From: Inia geoffrensis
Taxonomy: Eukaryota; Chordata; Mammalia; Artiodactyla; Iniidae
Assembly: GCA_036417435.1 (NCBI GenBank)
Contig: CM070904.1
Span: forward strand, 17,404,835 to 17,468,834
DNA length: 64,000 nucleotides
Reading direction: 5' to 3'
The notes beneath the pieces are model-generated. The model saw only the letters and a list, made by a program, of their open reading frames with translations. It ran no database searches and was not told the origin of the DNA. This document shows positions 12,537-23,988 of this stretch, piece by piece. Each line of letters begins with the position of its first letter. Position 1 is the stretch's first letter. The position numbers and the translations under genes were made by a program.

Positions 12537-13674
12537 GGCCCCAAATAAGAAAAGCATATTCAGATGCTTTTCTAATCTAACATATTCCAAAAGTAATATG
12601 AGGAGTTTGGAGGAAAACAAACCTTAAATGTATAAAGAAAAAACTTCCTCCTTTATTCACTCTAATTTTATTCACAAAAATAACCACAGTTAAAATTTAA
12701 CATGTATCAGCATTTCGATTTCTTTTTTATGCATCTTTCCTTTCTTCCTTCTATACGTTCATCAATCCTTTCTGCCTTTCCCTTTAGTTCTTCTACCTAC
12801 CAAGCAATCAATCATCTATCTTTAAAAAACAAATGGACTGAACTACTTTTTACCTTGCTATATACATGTAGTTCACTTTTTTTGAAGTGGCAAAATATTC
12901 TAAGGAACTGCTTAAATTTTTTTAGCGACTTCCTTGTTTGTAGAACTTCAGTTTTGTTTCATTGTTATAAATAATGTTGTAAGAAATATCATTTTGAAAG
13001 TTCCTAGTAGTGGTATTGCTAGTTAAAAGCCTGCATGTTAAAATTGTTAGAAACTGCAATATAGATCATCCACTCTCCCCCCAAAAAAACGTGAAAATTA
13101 TAATTTCACGAAGAGTACACAATAGTATCTTTATCTTTAGATACAACAGTATCTTTTATCGTACATACTCCACTATGGATTCTAAATCAGTCTTACACTG
13201 CTCCCTTTTCTTGACAATTTGTATCACCTCAGCTTCTCCTACAATTCATTGTATGGATGAAAATATTCAGGTCCCTCCCATGTTTATTGCTTAGCCTAGT
13301 CAAAGTCTCACAGGAAAAATGTGGCCTGTAGCAAGCCCCTGGTGATAAAACGATTCCCCCTCTCCTTCATCACCATTCCTCTCCCTCAAACACTTAAGGA
13401 AGAATAAAACTAGCACTGATGCAAGACAGAGAAACTTTAGTTCAGTTTTAGGCAACAACATTTTAAGAGGCAAGAGTAAATAATCTTGAGCAAATATGTA
13501 ACTTCCACAGAGGTTTTAGCAGGGAAAGAAAGATGTTCTTTAATGACGGTCACCATGTTAGGCATGTATTATGTTAAGAATTTGAATTCAAAGTCATTTT
13601 TAATACCTGGATCAGTTTCTCTAATTGTCCAACATATATTTATCTAAAAACCCTTTCCATATGTCACTGGCCAT
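12537..13674. other. No recognised feature
   Basis: Unique AT-rich sequence. The open frames at 12702-12974 and 13010-13294 on the plus strand have no recognisable domains and low-complexity composition. Confidence 0.4.
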
Positions 13675-13990
13675 CTCATTCAATTTGGCAAACTCATTAC
13701 TCCTCTTCTGAAAGCAGTCAAACAGATACTGGAATAAAACTCTTAGGGGCCAGCACCTCCTGTCAAACTGCAGTTTCTTCTAGATCCCTTCTTCCAGCTG
13801 TGCCTCTGTTCTCCTTAGAACTGAGTCATGGAATTGCTTCCCTGCAAAGCATTCTCTGCATTTTGAAAAGTACACTACTTCATCCTCCATTCATTCCCAT
13901 CTAACCCACTTCTCTTTTCCAGTCAGGTGAATATGCACATATTTTGCCTTTCAGGCACATTAGGCAAGGTAGAGTGCCCTTTGTAAATAT
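13675..13990 (+). mobile_element. Possible L2 LINE remnant
   Basis: A pyrimidine-rich stretch with 'attactcctcttctgaaagc' and later 'cattcattcccatctaaccc' resembles degraded L2 3' coding text. The similarity is weak, no RT motif is readable, and unique sequence is a real alternative. Confidence 0.3.
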
Positions 13991-16348
13991 ACCATTGGTG
14001 CAGACTCAACACAATCCCCTTCTACAAATAATTGATTATAACCTGTTAGTCAAAACTTCAAATCACTTAAATTGACCTTAGCAATACTTAATGTCGCTTT
14101 CTTTGAGACTGATGACAATGACAAGGTCTTAATTACTATATAAATTAGTTATCACCCACTCACTTTTGTCATTAAAATACATTTTTTGAATCTCTAACAT
14201 ATATATGTATATATTTATTGGAGATTATATATATTTTTGAGCTATTTTAAATTTTAATATATATTTATTGTTTATTCATTTGCATTTTAAAAACATATCT
14301 TACTAGAAAAAAAGAATATATAATACTGAGGCAAAGGCAACAAACTGACTAGAAAAGAACAATTTGAAAAAACAGACTTCTAGGAGACATGTCAATAGTT
14401 TTTTTTTTCTTATTTTAAACTTTTTGAGGACTAAATGACAATATAAATGTACATTTTTAAACTGTATGATGTGATGATTTGATACACATATACACCATGG
14501 AATGATTACCAAGAACAGTATAATTAAAACATCCATCAACTCACATAGTTAACTCTTTTCTTTTGTGTGTGAGAATGCTTAAGATCTACTCTCAGCAACT
14601 TTTAAGTACACGATACCATGTTATTAACTAGAGTCACTATGCTATTAGACCCTCAGAACTTATTTTTCTTATAACTGAAAATTTATACCCTTTGATCTAC
14701 TTCACCCATTTTCCCCCTCCCCCCAGCCTCTGGCAACCACAACTCTACCCTTTGCTTCTATGAAATTGCCTTTTATTTCTAAAAGATAATACATATAAGT
14801 GATACTCCAGTCTTATGCATGGCAGGTTTCCTTCTTTTTCGCGGCTGAATAATATTCCATTTTGTGTATACGTGTGTATGTGTGTATGTGTGTTTGCGTG
14901 TGTGCATATCACATTGTCTTTATCCACTCAACCACTGAAAGACATTTAGGTTGTTGCCATATCTTGGATATTGTGAATAATGCTGCAGTGGCCATGGAGG
15001 TGCAGATAATCTCTTCAAGATACTAATTTCAATTCTTCCAATATATAACCAGTAGTGGAATTCCTAGATCATAAGGCAGTTCTATTTTTTATGTTTTTGA
15101 GGAACCACCATACTGTTTTCCATAACAGCTGTACTAATTTACATTTCCACCAACAGTGTAAAAAAGTTCCTTTTTCTCCACATTCTCAATATTTTTTATC
15201 TCCTGTCTTTTTAATAATTGCTATCTTAATAGGTATGAGATGATATTTCGTCTTGGTTTTGATTTGCATTTCCCTGATGATTAGTGATGTCAAGCACCTT
15301 TTCATGTACCTATTAGACATTTATATATCTTTTTTGGAAAATGAATATTCAAGTCTTTGCCCACTTTTAAATTGTATTATTTATTTTTTGCTATTGAGTT
15401 GTAGGAGTGTTTTATATATTTTAGATATTAACCTCTTATTAGGTATATTTTCTTACATTCTTTAGGCTGCCTTTTCAATTTATTGATCATTTCCTTTGCT
15501 GTGCAGAAGCTCTTTAGTTTGATGTAATCCCACTTATTATTTAAAGTTTTGTTGCCTCTGTTTTTGATGTCTTATTCAAGAAATCAATGCCAAGACAAAT
15601 GTCATGGATCTTTTTCCTTGTCTTCTTTTAGGAGTTTTATGGTTTCAGGCCTTACATTTAAGTCTCTGATCCATTTCAAGTTAATTTTTGTGAAAGGTAC
15701 AAGATAGGGAGCCAGTTTCATTATTTTGCATGTGGATATCCAGTTTTCCCAATGTCATTTATTAAAGAGGCTAACCTTTTTCCATTGGGTGTTCTTGGTG
15801 TCCTTGTCAAATATCAGTTTATGGCTGGGCTCTTTATTGTGTTCCATTGATCTATGTGTATGGTTTTATGCCAATACTATACAGTCTTGATTACTATAAC
15901 TTTATAATATAGTTTGAAATCAGGAAATGTAAATCCTCTAGCTTTGTTCTTTCTCAAGATTGTTTTGGCTATTTGAGGTCTTTGGTGTTCCATACAAATA
16001 TTAGGATAGATTTTTTTCTATTACTGTAAAAAATGTCATTTGAATATTGATAGGGATTATACTGATTCTGTAGAATGATTTGGGTAGGATGAACACTTTA
16101 ACAATATTTATTCTTCCAATCCAAGAACATAGAATATCTTTCCATTTATTTGTGTCTTCTTTAATTTCTTTTGTCAGTATCTTACAGTTTCAGTATACAG
16201 GTCTTTCACCTATTTGATGATATTGTAAATGGGACTGTTTTCTTAATCTCTCTTTCAGATAGTTTGTGGTTAGTGTATAGAAATACAATTGATTTCTGTA
16301 TGTTGATCTTGTATTCTGTAACTTTACTAAATTCATATATTGAATCTA

Positions 16349-16350
16349 CT

Positions 16351-16387
<37 letters not shown>

Positions 16388-16693
16388 CACGTAGTCTTTA
16401 GGGGTCTCTAAATAGATCACATCATCTGCAAATGGAAATAATTTTACTTCTTTCTTTTTGATCTGGATGCATTTTTTTCCTTTTTCTTGACTAACTGCTA
16501 TGGGTAGGACTTCCAGTACTTGGTGGAATAGAAATTGCATAAGTGGGCATCCTTGTCTTGTTCCTGACTTTAGAGGGAAGGCTGTTAATTTTTCACCATT
16601 GAGTATTATGTCAGCTGTGGGCTTGTCATACATGGTCTTCATTATGTTAAAGAATATTCCTTCTATACCAAATCTGTTGAGAGTTTCTATCAT
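16349..16693 (-). pseudogene. L1 ORF2 reverse-transcriptase fragment
   Basis: This is an open piece of the L1 ORF2 RT domain inside the 14.4-21.2 kb element. About 115 codons remain. Residues 44-51 read GTRQGCPL, the conserved RT block before the active site. Residues 88-91 read FADD, the catalytic aspartate pair of the YXDD-type motif, encoded at 16421-16432. Immediately after the active site the frame runs into the reversed GT repeat and becomes repeated His-Thr, so the thumb and everything beyond are disconnected. It is a fossil piece, not a gene. Confidence 0.88.
16353..16390. repeat. (GT)n microsatellite with CG palindrome, inside L1 ORF2
   Basis: About fourteen GT units end in 'gcgcgcacac'. 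The last 14 bases (16377-16390) form a perfect palindrome, 'gtgtgcgcgcacac'. The tract lies where L1 ORF2 normally continues after the RT active site, so it grew after insertion and replaces or expands a T/G-rich part of the element. Confidence 0.95.
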
Positions 16694-16791
16694 GAAAAGA
16701 TGTTGAATTTTACCAACCGCTTTTTCTGCATCTATTGAAACGATCTATATTTGTCTTTTATTTGGTTAATGTGGTATATCACATTAACTTA

Positions 16792-17169
16792 TATGGTTTT
16801 TTTCTAGAAATTTATTTGTATTATTTATTTATTTTATTCATTTATTTTTGGCTGTGTTGGGTCTTTGTTGTTGCGTGCAGGCTTTCTCTAGTTGCGGTGA
16901 GCAGGGGCTACTCTTTGTTGCAGTGCACAGGCTTCTCATTGCGGTGGCTTCTCTTGTTGTGGAGCATGGGCTCTAGGTGCATGGGCTTTAGTTGTTGTGG
17001 CACATGGGCTCAGTAGTTGTAGCTCACGGGCTCTAGAGCACAGGCTCAGTAGTTGTGGCAAATGGGCTTAGTTGCTCTGCGGCATGTGGGATCTTCCCGG
17101 ACCAGGGCTCAAACCCATGTCCCCTGCATTGGCAGGCAGATTCCTAACCACTGCACCACCAGGGAAGTC
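16792..17169 (-). mobile_element. CHR-type SINE, long (CHR-1-like) form, nested in L1
   Basis: The reversed element starts with a long degenerate T-rich tail ('tatttatttattttattcat') and 'tttggctgtgttgggtctt'. It passes through repeated 'gggctctag' and 'gtagttgtgg' units and ends in the reversed head 'ccaccagggaagtc'. A perfect 12-bp duplication, 'cacattaactta', flanks it at 16780-16791 and 17170-17181. Both copies are L1 sequence, which proves that the SINE entered an already resident L1. Apart from its unusually long decayed tail it resembles the copy at 1216-1506. Confidence 0.95.
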
Positions 17170-19643
17170 CACATTAACTTATTTTTATACATTGAAACAT
17201 CCTTGCATCCAGGGATGAATCTCATTTGATCATGCTGTATGATCCTCTTAATGTGCTCTTGGATGGTTTTCTAGTATCTTGTTGAGAATTTTACATCTAT
17301 GTTCATTAGGGATATTGGCTTGTAATGTTCTTGTCTTGTAATGTCCTTGTCTGGCTTCAGCATCAGGGTGATAAAAATGGCCTCAAAAAATGAGTTTGGA
17401 AGTGTTGTATCCTCTTCTTTTTTTTGGAAGAATTTGAGAAAGATAGATGTCAGTTCTTCTTTAAATGTTTGATAGAATTCACCTATAAGGCATATGGTCT
17501 TGTGTTTTATTTACTGGGAGATTTTTGATTACTGATTCAATATCTTTGCTCCTTATTTGTCTGTTCAGATTTTCTGCTACTTCATGATTCTGTCTTGGTA
17601 AGTCGTATGTTTCTAGGAATTTAGCCATTTCTTCTAAGTTATCTAGTTTGATGGCATACAATTGTTCACAGTAGTCTCTTATGATCCTTCATATTTCTAT
17701 GGTATCAGTTGTAATGTCTCCTCCTTAATTTATAATTTTATTAATTTGAGCCATCTCTCTTTTTTTCTTAGTCTAGCTAAGGTTTGCCAATTTTGTTTAA
17801 TTTTTCAAAAAAAACCCAAATCTTAATTTTGTTTATCTTTTGTATTGTCTTTCTAGCCACTATTTCATTCCTTTTTAATCTTTATTATTTCCTTCCTTTT
17901 GCTAACATTTGATTTAGTTTTTTCTTCCATAAGGTTAGGTTGTTTATTTCAGATCTTTCGTTTTTCTTATAAGGGTGTGTACTGCTATAACTTTTCCTCT
18001 TAGAACTACTTTTACTGTATTCCATAATTTTGGTATGTTGTTTTTCAATTTTTGTTCATCTTAGGGTATTTTTACTTCCTTTTTATTTTTTGACTCATTG
18101 ATTGTTCAAAAATGTGCCATTTAATTTCCATATATTTGTGAATTTTTAAGCTTTTCTCCTTCATTATTAGTTTCATACCATTGTAGTCACAAAGATACTT
18201 GATATGATTTCACTCTTCTTAAGTTTGATAAGACTTATTTTGTGTCCTATCATATGATCTATCCTGGAGAATGTTCCATGTACACTTGAGAAGAATGTGT
18301 ATTTTGCTGAAGCTGGGTGGAACGTTTAGATACATCTGTTAGGTCACTTAGTCGAAAGTATAGTTCAGTCTATTATTCCCTTATTTGTTTCCTGTCTGAA
18401 TGATCTATCCATGGTTGAAAGTGACTACTGAAGTACCCGATTATTATTGCACTGCTGTCTATTTTTGCTTTTGGATCTGTTAAAAGTTTTTTAATATATT
18501 CAGGTGATCCAATATTGGGTGTGTATATATTTATAAATTGTTCTATCCCTTTGATGGATTGACACCTTTATCCTTATATAATAACCTTCTTTGTCTACCG
18601 TGACAGCTTTTGACTTAAAGTCTATTTTGCTGATATAATGTAGGTCCCCTGTTTTCTTTTCATTTCCATTTTTGTGAAATATATTTTTCAATCCCTTGAT
18701 TTTCAGACTAAAAGTGTCCTTAAAGCTTAAGTGAATCTCTTGTAGGCAATATATAGTTGGGTATCATCTCTGTATCCATTCAGCCATTCTGTCTTTTAAT
18801 TAGATAATTTAAATCATAAACATTTAGATTAATTACTCATAAGGATTTAAATCACCATTTTCTTCATTATTTTCCAATTGTTTTGTAGTTACTTTGTCTT
18901 TTCCTCCTCTCTTCCTGTCTTTCTTTGTGAATTGATAATTTTTTATAGTGATATGCTTTCTTTTCCTTTTATCATTTGTGTTTCTATTATAGATTTTAGC
19001 TTTGTGTTTGTGAAACCATGAAGTTTCATAATACATCTTATAGTTATAGTAATCTATTTTAAACTTGTAATAACAACCTCAATTGCATAAAAAAGTTCTG
19101 TATATTTACTTTTCTTCCAACAATTTATATTGTTAATGCCCCAATTTACATCTTTTTTACATCCATTAACAAAATATTATAGCTATAGTTACTTTTAACA
19201 CTGTCGTCTTTTAATCAATATGCTAGAGTTCAAAGTGATTTGAACATCACTGTTGCAATATTAGAGTATATTGAATTTGATTACATATTTCCTTTTAGAA
19301 GTAACTTTTATACTTCCATATGTTTTCATGGTACTAATTATTGTCCTTTCATTTCCGATTGAATATATCCTTCTGGAATTTCTTGTCAGGGAGATCTAGT
19401 TATGATCAATTCCAATGGCTTTGCTTGTCTGGGAGAGTCTTTATCTATTCATTTCCGAAAGTTAACTTTGCTGAGTAAAGTATTGCAGTTTGGGTTTTTT
19501 GTTTTTGTTTTCCTTTGGGTTCTTTGAATACGTCATTCTACTCTCTCCTGGACCGAAAGGTTTCTGCTGAGAAATCAATAAAATAGTCTTAGCAGAATTC
19601 CCTTCTATGTGATGTGTCTTTTCTTTCCTGCTGCTTTCAAAAT

Positions 19644-19868
19644 TCATTGTCTTTGATGGTTGAGAGCTTGATGGTAACATGTTAAGTTCTTTTTGGTTGA
19701 ATCAGCTTGGTTAAGTTCTCTTTGGGGACATGTCTCTCCCTTATTTGGTAAGTTTTCAGTTATTATTTCTTTAAAGAAGTTTTTTGTCCCTTTCTGTCTC
19801 TCTTCTCCTTCTGGGACTCCCATAATTTCGTCTAGTGGTGTCCCATAATTTGCATAGGCTTTCCTCAC
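19644..19868 (-). pseudogene. L1 ORF1 fragment
   Basis: This 74-codon open stretch contains 'IMGVPEGEE' followed by a lysine-rich run and 'FFKEIITENLPN'. That is the start of the conserved RNA-binding (RRM-like) part of L1 ORF1p, which binds L1 RNA as a trimer and acts as a nucleic-acid chaperone. The coiled-coil that should precede it lies in the next 300 bp but is broken. It supports the orientation and the near-complete length of the host L1. Confidence 0.8.
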
Positions 19869-20199
19869 TGTTTTTCATTCTATTTTTTTCTCCTCTGTCT
19901 GGATAATATCAAGATATCTGTCTTCAAGTTCACAGATTCTCTTCTGCTTGTTTAAGCTTGTTGTTGAAACTCTCTATTGTATTTTTTCATTTCATTCAGC
20001 TCCAGAATTTGTTTCATTCTTTTTTTTTTATGATTTATCTCTCTTTTCCGAACTTGTGTTTTTCATGTATTGTTTTTCCAAGTTCATTGAGTTGTCTATC
20101 CCATTCCCTTGAATCTCACTGAGCTTCCTTAAAATAATCACTTTGAGGGTTTTTTTCTTTTTTTTTAGGTAACTCACATATCACCATTTCCTTGGGGTT

Positions 20200-21165
20200 T
20201 GTTAGTAGAAAATGATTGCATTCCTCTTGTGGTGCTTCCTTCCTTTTTCATGTTTCTGATGATTTTGCATGGGTGTCTATACATTTGAAGGAGTCATCTC
20301 TTCCAGCCTTTTCAGACCGGCTTCAGTGTGGACAGACTTTCACCTGAAGGTAGCTGGAAGGGTGCCGGCTGGGAAGGGTGTAGTGTCTTTGTTTCCCAGG
20401 AGCACACAACAGCATAACAGTCATGCATCTTCATCAGCTGAGGTCAACATCAGTGCAGACTTCAGTTCTGGGATGACAGGGTACATTAGCAGCTTGGGTC
20501 TAGGGTACAGGGTGCAAAGGAGCACAGCCTGATATGGTGAGTCCAAGTCCCAACTCTTGCCCTAGAGGGCAGCTAAAGAACAGCAGTAGCATGTCCCTTG
20601 CAGCTGCCTGGTAAAGCTATGTGTTGGGACCCAGGGGCCCTGTTGCTGAGCACTGGAAAATCAGTAGGGTAGGTCAGCACAACAATCTGTGACCCGGACG
20701 CCGGGAAGCAGGGGAGGTCAGAGCAGCAGTGGCTGCCCCAATATTCGTAGGACAAAGCTGGAACCTGGAACTAGGCATGGGGCATAGAGCAGTGGTAGCT
20801 CTGGTCCCATATATGGCAAGGCACCATGGCATCGCAACACTAGAGAGCTCGGCACTTGCGTACCTGGGGCAAGGTCTCACTGCAGAGACAACTCCAGCCC
20901 AGGGCTTGTGGGAGTCCTCAGTAGCCAAGACTGCAACTGTCCACAGTGGTTTGCTGATGTTCTCCTGCTCTCCTTTTTCCCCATGGGGTGAAATTCCTCT
21001 CAAAGTAACCCTCCTGGCATCAAGCTGCTCTGGACTGGAGGATGGAGTGGTGTAGATAAACTGCTTCCTATACTTTTCTATGCCATCATCCTCCGTATTT
21101 GAGTTCACAGGGTTCTTGTTGCTCCTTTGTTGTAGTCTAGAGATTCCCTGAGTTATTATCATCAG
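20200..21165 (-). other. Probable L1 5' UTR region of the 14.4-21.2 kb element
   Basis: This segment is markedly richer in G and C than the ORF text next to it. It sits exactly where the L1 5' UTR and internal promoter should be, upstream of the ORF1 remnant on the minus strand. I do not recognise a named 5' UTR subtype. The assignment comes mainly from position, composition and the abrupt end at the SINE at 21173. The plus-strand frames at 20269-20532 and 20729-21055 are antisense shadows. Confidence 0.55.
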
Positions 21166-21172
21166 TTTTGGG

Positions 21173-21376
21173 TTTTTTTTTTTTGCAGTACGCGGGCCTC
21201 TCACTGTTGTGGCCTCTCCCGTTGCGGAGCACAGGCTCCAGACGCGCAGGCTCAGCGGCCATGGCTCACGGGTCCAGCCGCTCTGCGGCATGTGGGATCT
21301 TCCCGGACCGGGGCACGAACCCGTGTCCCCTGCATCGGCAGGCATACTCTCAACCACTGTGCCACCAGGGAAGCCC
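21173..21376 (-). mobile_element. CHR-2-like SINE
   Basis: A T-run of 12 is followed by 'gcagtacgcgggcctctcac', the GC-rich body and the reversed head 'ccaccagggaagccc'. Unlike most copies here it shows no convincing target-site duplication: the 5' side is 'cagttttggg' and the 3' side 'gagtggcatc'. It lies at the boundary where L1 text stops, so one flank may have been lost by deletion. Confidence 0.93.
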
Positions 21377-22744
21377 GAGTGGCATCTTTTATTAAAATTA
21401 GTTTGTTTTGTTTTATTTAATCCAGTGTGTTACTAGACAATTTAAACTTCTTGTTTGTATTTGTAGCTCTTGTTATAGTTCAATTGGATAGCTAGATTCT
21501 AGGGAGAACTCAGCTAGGACATTTTCAGGACAGCGGCCACACATGGCTGGGAAATGGCATTTCCAGGAATTTCACTGTCTCTTTCAACACTAAATGATTA
21601 AAAAGTTTTCCACATATGTAAATGAATCTGAGCAAATGGTCCCAACACTGAGAAAGTCACAGGGACACAAACACATTTTTATAGTTTTAATTTCATTCTC
21701 CTTAGTTCAACTAACTCACTATCAAAACTGACATCATTGGAAATGATTTATTCTTATTATCAACCCAAGTTTACACAGCATTTAAAAAAATGAATGTTAG
21801 GACTATGAATTGTGATTATTTACTAAAAATATATCAAGTCACTCTCTAATATGTAGGGACAGAATGAAAGTCATGGGAATTTAAGATCGATGGTTAGTAT
21901 AACTTTCATCATCCACAGTTTGACTTCCAGCAAGTTTGACTTATCTAGAGTAACTAATTTTGTCATTTGCGTAGCAGAATAACGCACATTCTTACCACAA
22001 AGAAATATGCCACTGGCACAGTCACACAGACTTCTTAACCTAAACTGTCAAGCTAAGAAAATTCCCTAAAATGAAATCGTTTTCTCAAAGACCCCTGGTT
22101 GAAGTAAATAATACCAAAATGCATTCTCAAACTTGGGAACTCTATGTTGCCTGTGCTATAAAATATCAATATAACAATTTATAATATTAAGGAAATTTTC
22201 ATTCTGCCTCTCAAAGTGAATGATTCTTCGGAGGACTGATCTCATGTCAAAGTAACACAACTCATTAAATAGCTTTGCATCAACAATTTTCTCCCTGGAA
22301 TCCATGAGTTTGCTAAGGAATCTCCCATAGAGTCTCACCACAGAGCAGTCACTTCTCAACTCTTCCAGGAATAAAACCTAGTGAGTTGAAGGACCTATTT
22401 ATATCACCTAATCTATATAGGGTTTTGGAGGGAGAGTGCTATAAACCTGCTTACAGATGGAAGGGAGTTTTGAAATAGAAAGCAGCCCTTGAACTTGATA
22501 TCCTTACATTTTAATAGGTGTAAAAAGTTTGTAAATGTATATTTAATTTACTCCCTCATGGAATTCCCTCCTATATTATTCACTATTTGCCTATGTCTAA
22601 TTGAATCAGATTAATATAAATAAGCTGACATTGTTGAAGATTATTTTCTGGTTTGACATTCTATGAATATATACAGGTATAAAAGTTCTTAATGATAAGA
22701 ACATGGTAAGGATTGAACAAATAATTGGTGAATTAAATGCAATT
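21377..22744. other. No recognised repeat; one weak coding-like frame
   Basis: The region is mostly unique AT-rich DNA. On the minus strand, 22156 to about 22376 is open with a non-repetitive composition and is preceded by an AG. I could not assign it to any family and do not call it a gene (see findings). Confidence 0.4.
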
Positions 22745-22764
22745 GAGAGAGAGAGAGAGAGAGA
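22745..22764. repeat. (GA)n microsatellite
   Basis: About ten GA units, short and possibly polymorphic. Confidence 0.9.
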
Positions 22765-23762
22765 TTGAGAAAAGAAGTAACAAATTTAAGTATGGCCACT
22801 GCATTATAGAATAAAAGTGTGAATACTGACCCCTAGAGTTGGGGTAGCTACAGACCGGTGTTTTTGCCACCAGTTCCAATTTCAGATGAGCCCAGAGAGA
22901 AAGGTTACAAATTGGGTCATACTAACAGTAAAATTAATTACTTATATTTCCACACACTGTTTTGATATCCTAGTATTTGAGTCATTTCTTAGTCATCTGA
23001 TATTTTCCCCCGTATTCTAGCCTGATCTTCCTACTGGTGTCTTCCCACAACATTCCCGCTGCCACAGAGCTTCCTGATGATGCCTCTTGATCACCACTGT
23101 TGCCTGGAAAGGAGAGAAAACCATCTTTCTTTTGAATCGCAGATGAGGTTTCTATTTCAGAGGAGTTCATCCAGCCTTGCTTTCAAGAGCTGCTAATTCC
23201 CTTGTCTTTGATAAACCAAAGTTATGACTGCACTATATTTTGGGGAGCCCTCAACATGGCCAAGCAACATGATGTCTCATTGCCAAAAAGAAAAGAATCC
23301 TACTGTTTTCATTAAACTGTTTGACAGAGACCCAGTAATACAGTTTTTGAGCCCTATGTCTTAAACTATCTTCCATGAAAACAGTTTTTTCACTCTTTTA
23401 CACATACTTTCTAGTTCTTTGATCTCTAGTATATGTGGTCTGCGTCAGAGCAATAAATGGGAGTCACAGATATTCAGCTGCTTGGTTAATTCACTTCTCA
23501 ACCTCACCTCACCCCCTTTTATAAAAGATTCTATCAAACTCAATATTAGTTATTGGATGAAACCATAAAAGAACTCACCTTTGGTATAGTTATCCCCCAG
23601 GATACATTTCAGTATTTCCTGTGAAATAGACTCAGTGGTATATTCCCACCAATTGGCCAGACATTTCTGAATCCTATGAAAGCAGTCAGAGATTTCATAT
23701 GTGAACTGTATCAATAAGAAAAATTCACAAGTGAAGAGTCAAATTCTGGTGCAGGTTATATT
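22765..23762. other. No recognised feature
   Basis: Unique sequence without a gene, tandem repeat or transposable element that I can name. Confidence 0.45.
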
Positions 23763-23773
23763 AAATTTCTCTG

Positions 23774-23977
23774 GGGCTTCCCTGGTGGTACAGTGGTTGA
23801 GAGTCCGCCTGCCAATGCAGGGGACACGGGTTCATGCCCCGGTCCAGGAAAATCCCACATGCCGTGGAGCAGCTGGGCCCGTGAGCCATGGCCGCTGAGC
23901 CTGCGCATCCGGAGCCTGTGCTCCGCAACGGGAGAGGCCACAACAGTGAGAGGCCCGCGTACCGCAAAAAAAAAAAA
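23774..23977 (+). mobile_element. CHR-2-like SINE
   Basis: The copy is complete: head 'gggcttccctggtggtacag', B-box-like 'gggttcatgcc', GC-rich body, and a tail of about 15 A. The perfect 11-bp target-site duplication 'aaatttctctg' lies at 23763-23773 and 23978-23988. The open frames on both strands at 23701-24038 are SINE read-through. Confidence 0.96.
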
Positions 23978-23988
23978 AAATTTCTCTG

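Larger units (their letters stand above)
14401..21165 (-). mobile_element. Nearly full-length decayed L1 LINE with nested SINE
   Basis: Reading leftward on the minus strand, the layout is: 5' UTR-like GC-richer text (about 21165-20200), ORF1 remnants (about 20200-19450), ORF2 endonuclease and reverse transcriptase regions (about 19000-16000), the ORF2 C-terminus (to about 14900), then a long L1M-type 3' UTR and a T-run at 14401 that is the reversed tail. About 6.3 kb of L1 remains once the nested SINE at 16792-17169 is removed. ORF1 shows an 'IMGVPEGEE' segment in the minus frame at 19644-19868. ORF2 shows the RT residues 'GTRQGCPL' and 'FADD' (16421-16432). Frames are broken by stops, frameshifts, a GT microsatellite at 16353-16390 and the SINE, so it cannot move itself. 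It is older than the L1 at 33 kb. Confidence 0.92.

Noticed and set aside
20674..21357. 227-codon minus-strand frame
   Set aside because: It fuses CHR SINE body (21173-21376) with L1 5' UTR-like text. It has no domain and an artefactual start.
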